From positions 62,001 through 126,000 of the forward strand of contig DATATM010000012.1 of assembly GCA_036268775.1 (NCBI GenBank): a stretch of 64,000 bases of DNA. The letters run 5' to 3'. A model generated the notes under the pieces. The model was not told the DNA's origin. It worked only from the letters and a program-made list of their open reading frames with translations, and made no database searches. Made by a program: the position numbers and the translations under genes. Position 1 is the first letter of the stretch; each line of letters opens with the position of its first letter. Positions 18,538 through 27,308 of the stretch are shown here, piece after piece. Origin of the DNA: DASZIT01 sp036268775. Its GTDB lineage: Bacteria > Actinomycetota > Acidimicrobiia > Acidimicrobiales > RAAP-2.

Positions 18538-18699
18538 CGTGCAGAGCTTAGGTGGTGCGGGGCCGAAAACCCTTGTCAAAGCCGGTTCGGGGCGCACCCC
18601 CACGAACGTCGGTGCATCGCACCATCCGCGCTCAGCCCCGAGCGTGAGCCCAGTGCCGACGACGTTCCCCCCGGGATTCGCAGGAAGCCAGGGGTTCCC

Positions 18700-18727
18700 C
18701 AGTAGGTGACGCGATGGCACCTACTGT
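18700..18727 (+). promoter_or_regulatory. inverted-repeat operator overlapping a -10 element at a leaderless start
   Basis: CAGTAGGTG (18700-18708) and CACCTACTG (18718-18726) are perfect 9-bp arms with a 9-bp spacer. The right arm overlaps a -10 element TACTGT (18722-18727), and the GTG start of the ATPase gene at 18734 lies 6 bases further on. Transcription would therefore begin at the start codon, and a bound repressor would block it directly. Confidence 0.6.
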
Positions 18728-18733
18728 GAAGAG

Positions 18734-19627
18734 GTGAGCCTTCTCGAACTCGAAGGGCTGACCCGTCGCTACGGGGCGCTCACCGCCCTCGACGACCTCA
18801 CCTTCTCGGTGCCCGGCGGGGAGGTGGTGGGTTTCTTGGGCCCCAATGGGGCGGGGAAGACCACCACCATGCGGGCCGTCTTCGGGCTTACCCAGCTCGA
18901 TGCCGGGGGGGTCAAGTGGAATGGCCAGCCGGTGGGTCCGGCCGACCGGCGCCGGTTCGGCTACATGCCCGAAGAGCGGGGGCTCTACCCGGCCATGCTG
19001 GTGGGCGAGCAGCTCGAATACCTCGGGAGATTGCACGGGATGAGCGCCGACGACGCCGAGACGGCCACCAAGACCTGGCTGGATCGGCTCGGAGTCCTCG
19101 ACCGGGCGGAGAGCAAGGTGGACGCCCTCTCCCACGGGAACCAGCAGCGGGTCCAGCTAGCCGCCGCGCTGGTCCACGGCCCCGACCTGCTGATCCTGGA
19201 CGAACCCCTGGCCGGATTGGACCCGTCCGGGATCGACGCCATCGGAGGGGTGTTGGTCGAACAGGCCCGGGCCGGGTGCTGTGTGCTGTTCTCCAGCCAC
19301 CAGCTCGACCAGGTCGAGGATCTCTGCGAGTCGGTGACCATCATCGACCACGGCCGGTTGGTGGTGACCGGGAAGGTGGACGACCTCGCTACCAGCGGCA
19401 CCCCTCGCCTGGTAGTGCGGGTGGAGGGGGACCGGGATGGCTCCTGGGCTCGCGATCTGACCGGCGTCACCATCTCCGAAGTCGACGGTGGCGCCGCCCG
19501 CCTGGTGCTGGACCCGGCGGTGGACAGCCAGACCGTGCTGGAGGCGGCCATGGCCAAGGGACGGGTCACCGAATTCGTCTTCGAGCGCCGCCGGCTCTCC
19601 GAAGTCTTCCGGGAGGCAGTGGGTTGA
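18734..19627 (+). CDS. ABC-2 exporter ATPase with DUF4162 tail (NatA-like)
   Basis: 297 residues, GTG start. Walker A GPNGAGKTTT (about 38-47), signature LSHGNQQRVQLAAAL and Walker B LLILDEPLAGLDP are all present. The tail from about residue 210 resembles DUF4162, typical of NatA-type ATPases. It energises export through the permease encoded next; TTGA overlap (19624-19627) couples the two. The operator-like repeat upstream suggests regulation by a dimeric repressor. Confidence 0.92.
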   Translation: MSLLELEGLTRRYGALTALDDLTFSVPGGEVVGFLGPNGAGKTTTMRAVFGLTQLDAGGVKWNGQPVGPADRRRFGYMPEERGLYPAMLVGEQLEYLGRLHGMSADDAETATKTWLDRLGVLDRAESKVDALSHGNQQRVQLAAALVHGPDLLILDEPLAGLDPSGIDAIGGVLVEQARAGCCVLFSSHQLDQVEDLCESVTIIDHGRLVVTGKVDDLATSGTPRLVVRVEGDRDGSWARDLTGVTISEVDGGAARLVLDPAVDSQTVLEAAMAKGRVTEFVFERRRLSEVFREAVG

Positions 19628-20976
19628 GCGTCAAAGACATCCGATACCTCCTTCCCGTCGTGGTGGTCCTGGCCGCGGCGGTGAGGATCTGGCTCCGGCG
19701 CCGACGGCGGGCAGCCCGCCAGCCCGGAGCCGGCACCGCCGCCCGCACACCTCCCGCCCCCCGCCAACCACGGCCCCGGAGACTCCCCGGATACGGGCCC
19801 TTCAGCAGCGATGTGGGCCTGGTGGCGGCCCGGGAGATACGGGAGCGGTTGCGGGGCCGGATCTTTCGCATCGGGACGGTGGTGATGCTGGCGGTGGTGG
19901 CGGGGGCCATCATCATCCCCACCCTCACCAAGTCGACACCGCAACCCCAGCGGGTCGGGGTGGTCGGATCGCTGGCGGCACCCCTCCATGCCGTGGTGGT
20001 GGCGTCAGCCAAGACCAACGGCACCGCCGTCAAGTTCGTGCCGGAGCCCGACCAGAAGGCGGCGAACAATGCGGTCCGCTCGGGGACCATTGACCTCGCC
20101 ATCGTCAACGGTCAGCAGATCGTGGTGGACCAACCGATCGCCACCAACGACGGTTCCGGCACCGCGCAGTTGGCCATCAACCTCGGGGTGGCGGCCGCCG
20201 TCCAGGCGGCTCATCTCACTCCGGCCCAGTCCGCCGCCTTGGCCAATCCCAAGCCACTGCCGGTGAGCAGCCTCCAACCTGGCACCGCCAAGAAGAAAGT
20301 GCACCCCACGTCGTTGATCGGGGTCATCCTCATCTTCGTGATGCTCACCCAGTACAACACCTGGACCCTGATCGGGGTCATGGAGGAGAAGGCCAGCCGG
20401 GTCATCGAGGTCCTCCTGGCGGCGGTGCGCCCGATCCAGCTGCTGACCGGCAAGGTGCTCGGCATCGGTCTGGTGGCCTTCGCCCAGGCGTTCCTCATCG
20501 TGGCGGTCGCCCTCTCCCTGTCGGCGGCGGTCGGGTCCAGCCTGCTGCACGGAACCGGGCCCCTGGTGGTGGTGGCGACACTGGTGTGGCTGATTCTCGG
20601 CTACAGCTTCTACTGCTGGGTCTACGCCGCCGCCGGTTCCCTGGCCCAGCGCCAGGACCAGGTCCAGAGCCTGGCCTTCCCGCTGAGCATCCCGATCATC
20701 TTCGGGTACATCATCTCGCTCACCGCCGCCGCCTCCGGGAGCCCGTCGGAATTGATCAAGGTCCTCGCCTATCTGCCCCCGACCGCCCCGTTCGCCATGC
20801 CGGTGCTGGTCGGCTTCGGTGCAGTCAGCCTCTGGGAGTTCCTGGCCTCGGTGGTGATCAGCATCGCCGGTACCTTCGGCGTGGCCCGTCTGGCCACCAC
20901 CATCTACACCCGGGCCATCCTCCGTACCGGCCGGAAAGTCCGGATCCGTGAGGTCCTCTCCCGTAGCGCCGGCTAG
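19624..20976 (+). CDS. ABC-2 exporter permease (NatB-like)
   Basis: 450 residues from TTG 19624, chosen because it overlaps the ATPase stop; the frame continues upstream inside the ATPase gene. A first hydrophobic segment (LLPVVVVLAAAVRIWL) and an Arg/Pro-rich linker precede the NatB-type core, which has a large extracytoplasmic domain after the next helix. About five C-terminal helices follow, including the family motif MEEKASRVIEVLLAAVRPIQ. NatAB-type pumps expel sodium or drugs. The N-terminal extra helix and linker are unusual. Confidence 0.85.
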   Translation: MSVKDIRYLLPVVVVLAAAVRIWLRRRRRAARQPGAGTAARTPPAPRQPRPRRLPGYGPFSSDVGLVAAREIRERLRGRIFRIGTVVMLAVVAGAIIIPTLTKSTPQPQRVGVVGSLAAPLHAVVVASAKTNGTAVKFVPEPDQKAANNAVRSGTIDLAIVNGQQIVVDQPIATNDGSGTAQLAINLGVAAAVQAAHLTPAQSAALANPKPLPVSSLQPGTAKKKVHPTSLIGVILIFVMLTQYNTWTLIGVMEEKASRVIEVLLAAVRPIQLLTGKVLGIGLVAFAQAFLIVAVALSLSAAVGSSLLHGTGPLVVVATLVWLILGYSFYCWVYAAAGSLAQRQDQVQSLAFPLSIPIIFGYIISLTAAASGSPSELIKVLAYLPPTAPFAMPVLVGFGAVSLWEFLASVVISIAGTFGVARLATTIYTRAILRTGRKVRIREVLSRSAG

Positions 20977-20991
20977 CCCTCCCGTCGCGAC

Positions 20992-21012
20992 CGCTCGCCG
21001 CCATTTCGAGCG
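20992..21012 (+). terminator. weak hairpin between convergent genes
   Basis: CGCTCG (20992-20997) pairs with CGAGCG (21007-21012) around a 9-base loop, 15 bases after the permease stop and before the convergent vapC. No T-run follows. Confidence 0.25.
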
Positions 21013-21036
21013 AGGGCGGGAACGGTGCGGTCGGCG

Positions 21037-21414
21037 TCAGTACGCCGGCCCGAGCCCCTTGAACATCGGGAAATGGCGGACATTCAACGTCAACAGATCC
21101 GCATCGAGCAGCAGTGCAGTGGCGGCGATCAGATAGTCAGCGGTATCGATCCCGCTGAAAGCCGATCGGTATCGGCGGCCAAGCTCACCGGCGGCCCGTG
21201 AAACCCCTTCGTCGACGGAGACCCAGGTGAAGACGGACATGAACTGCTCGAGAGCATCCCTCTCATCGTCTCGGGCTCCAGCCAGGAGCTCGAAGCGGAC
21301 GACTTCGCTGGAGACCACCGGTTCATCTCCGCCGACCAGCTCCCGAAGTAGATCGACCGCAGGCCGGACGCCACGCAGATGATCGATGGCCACACTGGTG
21401 TCCAGCAACTTCAC
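21037..21414 (-). CDS. vapC: VapC-type PIN-domain toxin
   Basis: 125 residues, GTG start, overlapping the antitoxin stop by four bases (GTGA). The PIN fold acidic residues are visible: Asp5 in LLDTSVAIDHL, Glu in EVVRFELLAG, and Asp residues in GIDTADYLIAATALLLDADL. VapC toxins are ribonucleases that usually cut tRNA or rRNA when not held by VapB. All catalytic positions look intact, so the toxin is probably active. Confidence 0.9.
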   Translation of the reverse strand: MKLLDTSVAIDHLRGVRPAVDLLRELVGGDEPVVSSEVVRFELLAGARDDERDALEQFMSVFTWVSVDEGVSRAAGELGRRYRSAFSGIDTADYLIAATALLLDADLLTLNVRHFPMFKGLGPAY

Positions 21415-21671
21415 CCAAGACCCTGCCGATTGAGGCGTTCGTTCAGATCACCCCGCAGCCCGTCCACGTAGTCGGCGCCCGTTACCCGTCGACCTCGAAA
21501 CGACCCCGCAGTTTCCTCGAGGGCCCGGATCCGCTCGGCCTTGGTCTTTTCGCCGAAGGTGTTCCGGATCGCTCGCCGGATCAGCTCCGACCGCGACGCC
21601 CCCGTCGCCCGGGCCACCCGGTCAAGAAGCTCCAGTTCGTCATCGCCAAGGTAAATCTGCGTTCGACCCAC
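21411..21671 (-). CDS. vapB: VapB-type ribbon-helix-helix antitoxin
   Basis: 86 residues from GTG 21671 (VGRTQIYLGDDELELLDRVA). A slightly earlier GTG at 21686 is open but lies inside the promoter. The N-terminal half is a ribbon-helix-helix DNA-binding domain (beta strand RTQIYL, then ATGASRSELIRRAIRNTF). The C-terminal half (GRRVTGADYVDGLRGDLNER) should wrap the toxin. A consensus TATAAT six bases before this GTG implies a leaderless message. Confidence 0.85.
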   Translation of the reverse strand: MGRTQIYLGDDELELLDRVARATGASRSELIRRAIRNTFGEKTKAERIRALEETAGSFRGRRVTGADYVDGLRGDLNERLNRQGLG

Positions 21672-21695
21672 GACACCATTATACACCTCTATACA
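21669..21695 (-). promoter_or_regulatory. vapBC promoter with TATACA repeats
   Basis: On the minus strand a perfect -10 TATAAT spans 21683-21678, followed by six bases and the GTG at 21671-21669. On the plus strand TATACA occurs at 21680-21685 and 21690-21695, exactly 10 bp apart. These repeats overlap the -10 and fit autoregulation by the RHH antitoxin. Confidence 0.6.
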
Positions 21696-21752
21696 TACAT
21701 CTACACCGCGCCAACTGAACTCCCGCCATCGGCCGGCGGCCGACCTAAGCGC

Positions 21753-23147
21753 TCAAGGCGCCGGCGGGATGTTCTGGTTGAGATGGAACACGTTGTCGGG
21801 GTCGAGCGACGTCTTGATCTGCTGGAGGCGCTCGTACTTGGGACCGTAGGCACTCCGAACCCGATCTTCGTCGTACTCGGTCATGAAGTTCACATAGCTC
21901 CCGACCCCGACCGCGTGGTCAACCAGCGCCGACCAGTAGTCGCGCGACCATGCCCGCTCGGCTTCGTAGTCATCCGGCGACATGGCGGTGGCGGAGATGT
22001 TGACCACGAACCGGTAGTCGCGGCTCCCGCCGAAAGCGGTGGCGTCGTCGTCGGCACTTCGATAGGCGCCGCCCAACGGGAAGATCGGCACGAACGACAG
22101 CGGCGACATCTTCTTGGCCTGGTGCTCGACGATGGCGTCGATGGCGCCGTCGGAGAGCTCGGAGAGATAGACGGCCTTCTCGTAGTTGTGCATCCCCCAG
22201 GGAGCCGAGGCGTCGAACATCTGCTGTAGGCCGACGTAGGGGATGGGGGTGATCAGCTCCACGATCGGAGACAGCGCCTGCTGGATGGGTTCGATGAGCC
22301 GGGCGTGCTCGGCCTCGTCGCCGAACCCGACCACCACCAGACCGAAGACCGGGGAGAAGTGCAGGTCTTCGGCTACGAACGGCTCCGGAGGCGCACTCAG
22401 GCCGGCCATGAACACCCCGCAGGCATCCGGCAGGGTCTCCACGAAGTCGCGGGCGAACCGGAACATCTCCTTGCCCTGGTCGGGGCTGAACAGGAATAGT
22501 CCCAGCTGGAGGATCGGCCCGACCGGGTGGAGCTGGAATTCGAATTCGGTCACCACCCCGAAGTTGCCGCCGCCGCCCCGGATGGCCCAGAGCAGGTCTG
22601 GGTTGTCGGTCTCCGAGGCGTGCAGCACCGCCCCGTCGGCGGTGACCACCTCGGCTCCCACCAGATTGTCGGCGGACAGCCCGGCCAGCCGGGACAGCCA
22701 CCCGAACCCGCCGCCCAGGGTGAGACCGGCGACCCCGGTCGCGCTGATGAAACCACCGGGCACGGCCAGACCGTGGGCCTGGGTGGCGGCGTCGAACTCG
22801 CCCCAGGTCGTTCCCCCGCCGCACTTGCCTCGGCGGGCGTCGGGATCGACACTCACCGTCTTCATCGGCGTCAGGTCAATCATCAGACCGTCCTCGCACA
22901 ATGAGAAACCCGCATAGTTGTGCCCACCGCCGCGCACCGACACCTCCAGCCCCTGCTGCCGGGCGAAGGCCAGGGCGGCGGCGACGTCAGCGCTGGTCGT
23001 GCAGCTGGCCACCACCGCCGGTCTACGACCGATGGCGGCGTTCCAGATGTTGACCGCCTCGTCGTAGCCGGCCTCGCCGGGTTGGGACACCACCCCGCCC
23101 AGACCCGCCTGCAGTTCGTCTACCGCACCCGCACTGATGTTCGCCAC
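21753..23147 (-). CDS. covalent-FAD oxidoreductase with BBE domain
   Basis: 464 residues from GTG 23147, which has a GGGGAGGA ribosome site; an earlier open start adds 23 residues without one. FAD_binding_4 domain: SVRGGGHNYAGFSL contains His76, the usual histidyl-FAD attachment. GVAGLTLGGGFGWLSR follows, and the C-terminal BBE motif is near LDPDNVFHLNQN. The cysteine that gives a second FAD bond in bicovalent oxidases does not appear at the expected place. Related enzymes oxidise sugars, alkaloids or polyketides; the substrate here is unknown. Confidence 0.87.
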   Translation of the reverse strand: MANISAGAVDELQAGLGGVVSQPGEAGYDEAVNIWNAAIGRRPAVVASCTTSADVAAALAFARQQGLEVSVRGGGHNYAGFSLCEDGLMIDLTPMKTVSVDPDARRGKCGGGTTWGEFDAATQAHGLAVPGGFISATGVAGLTLGGGFGWLSRLAGLSADNLVGAEVVTADGAVLHASETDNPDLLWAIRGGGGNFGVVTEFEFQLHPVGPILQLGLFLFSPDQGKEMFRFARDFVETLPDACGVFMAGLSAPPEPFVAEDLHFSPVFGLVVVGFGDEAEHARLIEPIQQALSPIVELITPIPYVGLQQMFDASAPWGMHNYEKAVYLSELSDGAIDAIVEHQAKKMSPLSFVPIFPLGGAYRSADDDATAFGGSRDYRFVVNISATAMSPDDYEAERAWSRDYWSALVDHAVGVGSYVNFMTEYDEDRVRSAYGPKYERLQQIKTSLDPDNVFHLNQNIPPAP

Positions 23148-23223
23148 GATGATTCCTCCCCACCTAGCTAGGACAGCTACTGGGCTGAGACTAGGTGGCG
23201 TCCCGACGGCTGGCAATCAATTT

Positions 23224-23255
23224 GCGGGCCGCCGGCGGCGACCCGAGCGGCCCGC
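23224..23255 (-). terminator. terminator of the heat-shock operon
   Basis: A perfect 9-bp stem, GCGGGCCGC (23224-23232) with GCGGCCCGC (23247-23255), lies 14 bases beyond the clpB stop. On the minus strand it is followed by AAATTGATT, a weak U-containing tail. The position fits the end of the five-gene operon. Confidence 0.5.
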
Positions 23256-23268
23256 GGCACCGCGCCAC

Positions 23269-25764
23269 TCAGGCCAGGACGATCGCGCCGTCCTTCTCGT
23301 CGACGGTGACCGTCGAACCCTCGGGGTAGCGACCCTCCAACAACGCCATGGCCAACTGGTCCTCGACCTCCCGCTGGATCACCCGGCGCAGCGGCCGGGC
23401 CCCGTAGTCGGGGTCGAAGCCGGCGTGGGCCAGATACGCCTCCGCCGCCGGGGTCACCGACAGCGACAACCGACGCTCGCTCAACCGGCGACGCAGCCCG
23501 TCGAGCTGGATGGAGACGATGCGCTCGAGGTCGGCCTCGGTCAGCGGGTGGAATCGGACGATCTCGTCGATCCGGTTCACGAACTCCGGCTTGAAGTACG
23601 ACGACGGCTCCCCCACCAGGTTGGAGGTCATGATCAGCACCGCGTTGGTGAAGGACACCGTCCGGCCCTGACCGTCGGTCAGCCGGCCGTCCTCCAGCAC
23701 CTGCAACAGGATGTTGAAGACGTCCCCGTGGGCCTTCTCCAGCTCGTCCAGCAGCACCACCGCATAGGGACGCCGACGGACCGCCTCGGTGAGTTGCCCG
23801 CCTTCCTCGTAGCCCACGTAACCCGGAGGCGCCCCGACCAGCCTCGACACCGAGTGCCGCTCGCTGTACTCCCCCATGTCGATCCGGACCATGGCCTTGG
23901 GGTCGTCGAACAGGAAGTCGGCCAGCGCCCGGGCCAGCTCGGTCTTCCCCACCCCGGTCGGTCCGAGGAACAGGAACGACCCGATCGGCCGGTTGGGGTC
24001 CGACAACCCGGCCCGGGAACGGCGGATGGCGTTGGCCACCGCCGACACCGCCTCGTCCTGGCCCACCACCCGGGCATGGAGGGCGTCCTCCATCCGGATC
24101 AGCTTCTCCACCTCGCCCTCCAGCAGGCGGGACACCGGCACCCCGGTCCAGCGGCTGACCACCTCGGCCACGTCCTCGGCATCGACCTCTTCCTTCAGGA
24201 ACCGCTGCTCGGACTGCAGCGAGGCCAGCGCCTCGGTGGCCTCTTCGATCTGGCGCTCGAACTCGGGGATCTCCCCGTAGGTGATGGCCGACGAGTCGGC
24301 CAGGTTGCCCTCCCGGGCCAGCCGCTCGGCGTCGGTCCGGCGCTGCTCGAGCTGGTTCTTCAGATCCTGGATGCGGGCGATGGCCTCCTTCTCCGACTGC
24401 CAGTGGGCGGTCATCGCCACCGACTGCTCGGACAGGTTGGCCAGCTCCTCCTCCAGGGCGGCCAGCCGGTCGGCGGAGGCCTTGTCGGTCTCCTTCTCCA
24501 GCGCCATCTTCTCGATCTCCAGCTGCCGCATCCGCCGGGTGACCACGTCGATCTCGGTCGGCATCGAGTCGATCTCGATCCGCAGCCGCGACGCCGCCTC
24601 GTCCATCAGGTCGATGGCCTTGTCGGGCAGGAAGCGGCCGGTGACGTACCGGTCGGACAGGACGGCGGCGGCGACCAAGGCGGCATCCTGGATCCGGACC
24701 CCGTGGTGCACCTCGTAGCGCTCCTTCAACCCCCGGAGGATGGCGATGGTGTCCTCCACCGACGGCGGGGGCACGAACACCTGCTGGAACCGGCGCTCGA
24801 GGGCGGCGTCCTTCTCGATGTACTGGCGGTACTCGTCGAGGGTGGTGGCCCCGATGAGCCGCAGCTCGCCGCGGGCCAGCATCGGCTTGATCATGTTGCC
24901 GGCGTCCATCGCCCCCTCCGACCCGCCGCCGGCCCCCACGATGGTGTGGAGCTCGTCGATGAAGGTGATGATCTCGCCTTCGGCGTCGGTGATCTCCTTC
25001 AGCACCGCCTTCAGGCGTTCCTCGAACTCGCCCCGGTACTTGGCCCCCGCCACCATCGAGCCCATGTCCAGGCCGATCACCCGCTTGCCCTTCAGGCCCT
25101 CGGGGATGTCGCCTTCCACGATGCGCTGGGCCAGGCCCTCCACGATGGCGGTCTTGCCCACCCCGGGCTCGCCGATCAGGACAGGATTGTTCTTGGTGCG
25201 GCGGGAGAGCACCTGGATGACCCGCCGGATCTCCTCGTCCCGTCCGATGACGGGGTCCATCTTTCCCTGCCGGGCCAGGGCGGTGAGGTCCCGGCCGTAC
25301 TTCTCCAGCGCGGCGAAGGTGGCCTCGGGGTCGTTGGTGGTGATCCGCTGGCTCCCCCGCACGTCCCGCAGCGCCGACAGCAGGGCGTCGCGGTCGACCC
25401 CGATCCGGTCGGCCATGGCCAGCACCAGGTGCTCGACCGACAGGTATTCGTCGCCCATGTCCTGGCGCTGGGCGTCGGCCGCCTCCAGCACCTCCCGGAG
25501 GGTCCGGCCGATGCCCGGCTTCTCCCCCCCGATGGCCCGGGGCAGCCGGCCGAGCTCGCCCTCGATGCGGTTGAGGATGACGGCCGGCTCCAGGCCGACC
25601 CGGGTCAGCACCGGGCCGGCGATCCCGTCGACCTGGCTCAGCACCGCGGCCAGCAGGTGGTCGGGGGTGATCTCCGCGTTGTTGGCGGAGGCGGCCCTTT
25701 CGGCCGCCTGGCTGAACGCCTCCTGAGTCTTCAGGGTCCAGCGATCGGGATTCAGGTTGGTCAT
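23269..25764 (-). CDS. clpB: ClpB disaggregase (Hsp100)
   Basis: 831 residues with the full ClpB layout: an N-terminal Clp_N repeat pair (1-150), first AAA+ domain with Walker A GEPGVGKTAIVEG, a coiled-coil middle domain (about 400-520, EIEKMALEKETDKASADRLA and following), second AAA+ domain with GPTGVGKTELARAL, and the C-terminal D2-small domain. With DnaK, DnaJ and GrpE it rescues aggregated proteins. It overlaps hspR by four bases and is the last gene of the operon. Confidence 0.97.
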   Translation of the reverse strand: MTNLNPDRWTLKTQEAFSQAAERAASANNAEITPDHLLAAVLSQVDGIAGPVLTRVGLEPAVILNRIEGELGRLPRAIGGEKPGIGRTLREVLEAADAQRQDMGDEYLSVEHLVLAMADRIGVDRDALLSALRDVRGSQRITTNDPEATFAALEKYGRDLTALARQGKMDPVIGRDEEIRRVIQVLSRRTKNNPVLIGEPGVGKTAIVEGLAQRIVEGDIPEGLKGKRVIGLDMGSMVAGAKYRGEFEERLKAVLKEITDAEGEIITFIDELHTIVGAGGGSEGAMDAGNMIKPMLARGELRLIGATTLDEYRQYIEKDAALERRFQQVFVPPPSVEDTIAILRGLKERYEVHHGVRIQDAALVAAAVLSDRYVTGRFLPDKAIDLMDEAASRLRIEIDSMPTEIDVVTRRMRQLEIEKMALEKETDKASADRLAALEEELANLSEQSVAMTAHWQSEKEAIARIQDLKNQLEQRRTDAERLAREGNLADSSAITYGEIPEFERQIEEATEALASLQSEQRFLKEEVDAEDVAEVVSRWTGVPVSRLLEGEVEKLIRMEDALHARVVGQDEAVSAVANAIRRSRAGLSDPNRPIGSFLFLGPTGVGKTELARALADFLFDDPKAMVRIDMGEYSERHSVSRLVGAPPGYVGYEEGGQLTEAVRRRPYAVVLLDELEKAHGDVFNILLQVLEDGRLTDGQGRTVSFTNAVLIMTSNLVGEPSSYFKPEFVNRIDEIVRFHPLTEADLERIVSIQLDGLRRRLSERRLSLSVTPAAEAYLAHAGFDPDYGARPLRRVIQREVEDQLAMALLEGRYPEGSTVTVDEKDGAIVLA

Positions 25765-26177
25765 CGGACAACGCCTCCCCTCGGGGTGGGCCGGCCCTGC
25801 GGCCGGGTGGCCACCATGGTCTTGGTCACCGGCACCAGGTCCCGGCGGTAGAGCTGGTGGGCCCGGGCGACGGCTTCTCGGGCCTCGATTACCGACTCGG
25901 CCACCTCGGCCTTCAACCGGGCCACCTCCCGTTCTAGCTCCATCACCCGGCGAACGCCCTCCAAATTCAAACCGGCATTGGTCAACTCCTGGATGTGGCG
26001 GAGCCGGGCCAGGTCGTCGTCGCTGAACCGGCGGCTGCCCCCCTCGGTCCGCATCGGGTCGAGCAGTCCCTTCCGCTCGTAGACCCGGAGGGTCTGGGGG
26101 TGGACCCCGGCCAGCTCGGCGGCCACCGAGATCACGTAGACGGCGCGGCTGCGCGGGTCATCGGCCATCGGGCTCAT
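25761..26177 (-). CDS. hspR: HspR heat-shock repressor (MerR family)
   Basis: 138 residues. The MerR-type HTH contains YVISVAAELAGVHPQTLRVY followed by ERKGLLDPMRTEGGSRRFSD, the HspR signature, and a C-terminal coiled coil (VMELEREVARLKAEVAES). HspR represses dnaK operons in actinobacteria by binding HAIR repeats, with DnaK as co-repressor. It overlaps dnaJ upstream and clpB downstream by four bases each, so regulator and chaperones are made together. Confidence 0.95.
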   Translation of the reverse strand: MSPMADDPRSRAVYVISVAAELAGVHPQTLRVYERKGLLDPMRTEGGSRRFSDDDLARLRHIQELTNAGLNLEGVRRVMELEREVARLKAEVAESVIEAREAVARAHQLYRRDLVPVTKTMVATRPQGRPTPRGGVVR

Positions 26178-27304
26178 ACTCCTTCGAAGTCTCTCGGCGG
26201 CTGGTCGAGCAATTTGGCCAGCTCTTCCACCGTGGTGCGCTGCTCATCGGTCAGGGTCTCCGGCACCACCACCTCGGGGGTGACCAGCAGGTCGCCGACC
26301 GATGTCTTCTTGCCGGCCGGCACCCCGCGGCCCTTCACCCGGAAGGTCCGCCCCGACGGGGTCCCCGGCGGGATGCGGAGGGTCACCGGGTCGGTGAGGG
26401 TGGGCACGGTGATTGTGGTCCCGAGGACCAGCTCGGGGTAGGTGACCGGGACGGTGAGGGTCAGGTTCTTGCCCTTGCGCCCGAACACCGAATGGCGGTT
26501 GACCCGGACGACCACGTAGAGGTCGCCGGCGGGGCCACCGTTGCGGCCGGCCGCCCCGCGGCCCTTCACCCGGATCCGGGAGCCGTCCTCCACCCCCGGC
26601 GGGATCCGCACCTTGACTGCCCGGTCGCGGTGCTCCACCCCCGACCCGTGACAGGTGGGGCAGGGGGTCTCGACGATGGTCCCGCTCCCCTGGCACTGGG
26701 GGCAGATCTGGCTGAGGGAGAAGAGGCCCTGGTTGTCCTGGAGGGTGCCGGTCCCGCCGCAGCGCGGGCAGGTGACCGGGTGGGTCCCCGGGGCGGCCCC
26801 CGAGCCCCCACAGGTGTGGCAGCGGGCATCCGTCGTGAGATGCACCGAGGTGGTGACCCCGTGGACGGCGTCCTCGAAGGAGAGGTTGAGCTCGGTCTCG
26901 ACGTCGTTGCCCCGCTGGGGGCCGGTGCCGGCCACGTTGCGATTCCGCCGGTTGCCCCGGCCGAACAGGCCGCCGAAGATGTCGCCGAGGTCGCCGACGT
27001 CCTCCACCCGGAAACCGCCGCCCCCGCCGCCTCCGAATCCGCCGGGGAACCCGCCCGTTCCGGCGCCGGCCATCGGGCCCATGGCCCGGACCTCGTCATA
27101 CTCCTTGCGGGTCTCGGCGTTGTTGAGGACGTCGTAGGCGGCGGAGATCTCCTTGAAGGTCTCCTCTTTGCCGGGGTTGGTGTCGGGGTGGTTCGCCTTG
27201 GCCAGCTTCCGATAGGCGCTGGTGATCTCTTTGGGCGTGGCCGTACTCGAGACCCCGAGGACCTTGTAATAGTCCTTCTCAAACCATTCGCGCTGGGGGG
27301 CCAC
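26174..27304 (-). CDS. dnaJ: DnaJ co-chaperone
   Basis: 376 residues, GTG start. J domain with the HPD tripeptide (ANHPDTNPGK, about 36-45), a Gly/Phe region (GGFPGGFGGGGGGGF), four zinc-finger repeats (CHTCGGSG, CPRCGGTG, CPQCQGSG, CPTCHGSG) and a C-terminal substrate-binding part. It is therefore a type I DnaJ. It stimulates DnaK's ATPase and delivers substrates. It lies four bases after grpE. Confidence 0.96.
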   Translation of the reverse strand: MAPQREWFEKDYYKVLGVSSTATPKEITSAYRKLAKANHPDTNPGKEETFKEISAAYDVLNNAETRKEYDEVRAMGPMAGAGTGGFPGGFGGGGGGGFRVEDVGDLGDIFGGLFGRGNRRNRNVAGTGPQRGNDVETELNLSFEDAVHGVTTSVHLTTDARCHTCGGSGAAPGTHPVTCPRCGGTGTLQDNQGLFSLSQICPQCQGSGTIVETPCPTCHGSGVEHRDRAVKVRIPPGVEDGSRIRVKGRGAAGRNGGPAGDLYVVVRVNRHSVFGRKGKNLTLTVPVTYPELVLGTTITVPTLTDPVTLRIPPGTPSGRTFRVKGRGVPAGKKTSVGDLLVTPEVVVPETLTDEQRTTVEELAKLLDQPPRDFEGV

Positions 27305-27308
27305 GGGC

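Noticed and set aside
18916..19623. Upstream extension of the NatB-like permease frame inside the ATPase gene
   Set aside because: Arg/Gly/Pro-rich out-of-frame sequence; the overlap start at 19624 fits operon structure.
23137..25851. A 904-codon open frame on the plus strand opposite clpB
   Set aside because: It is the antisense shadow of clpB: His/Pro/Gly/Gln/Leu-rich, no domain, and ClpB on the other strand is unmistakable.
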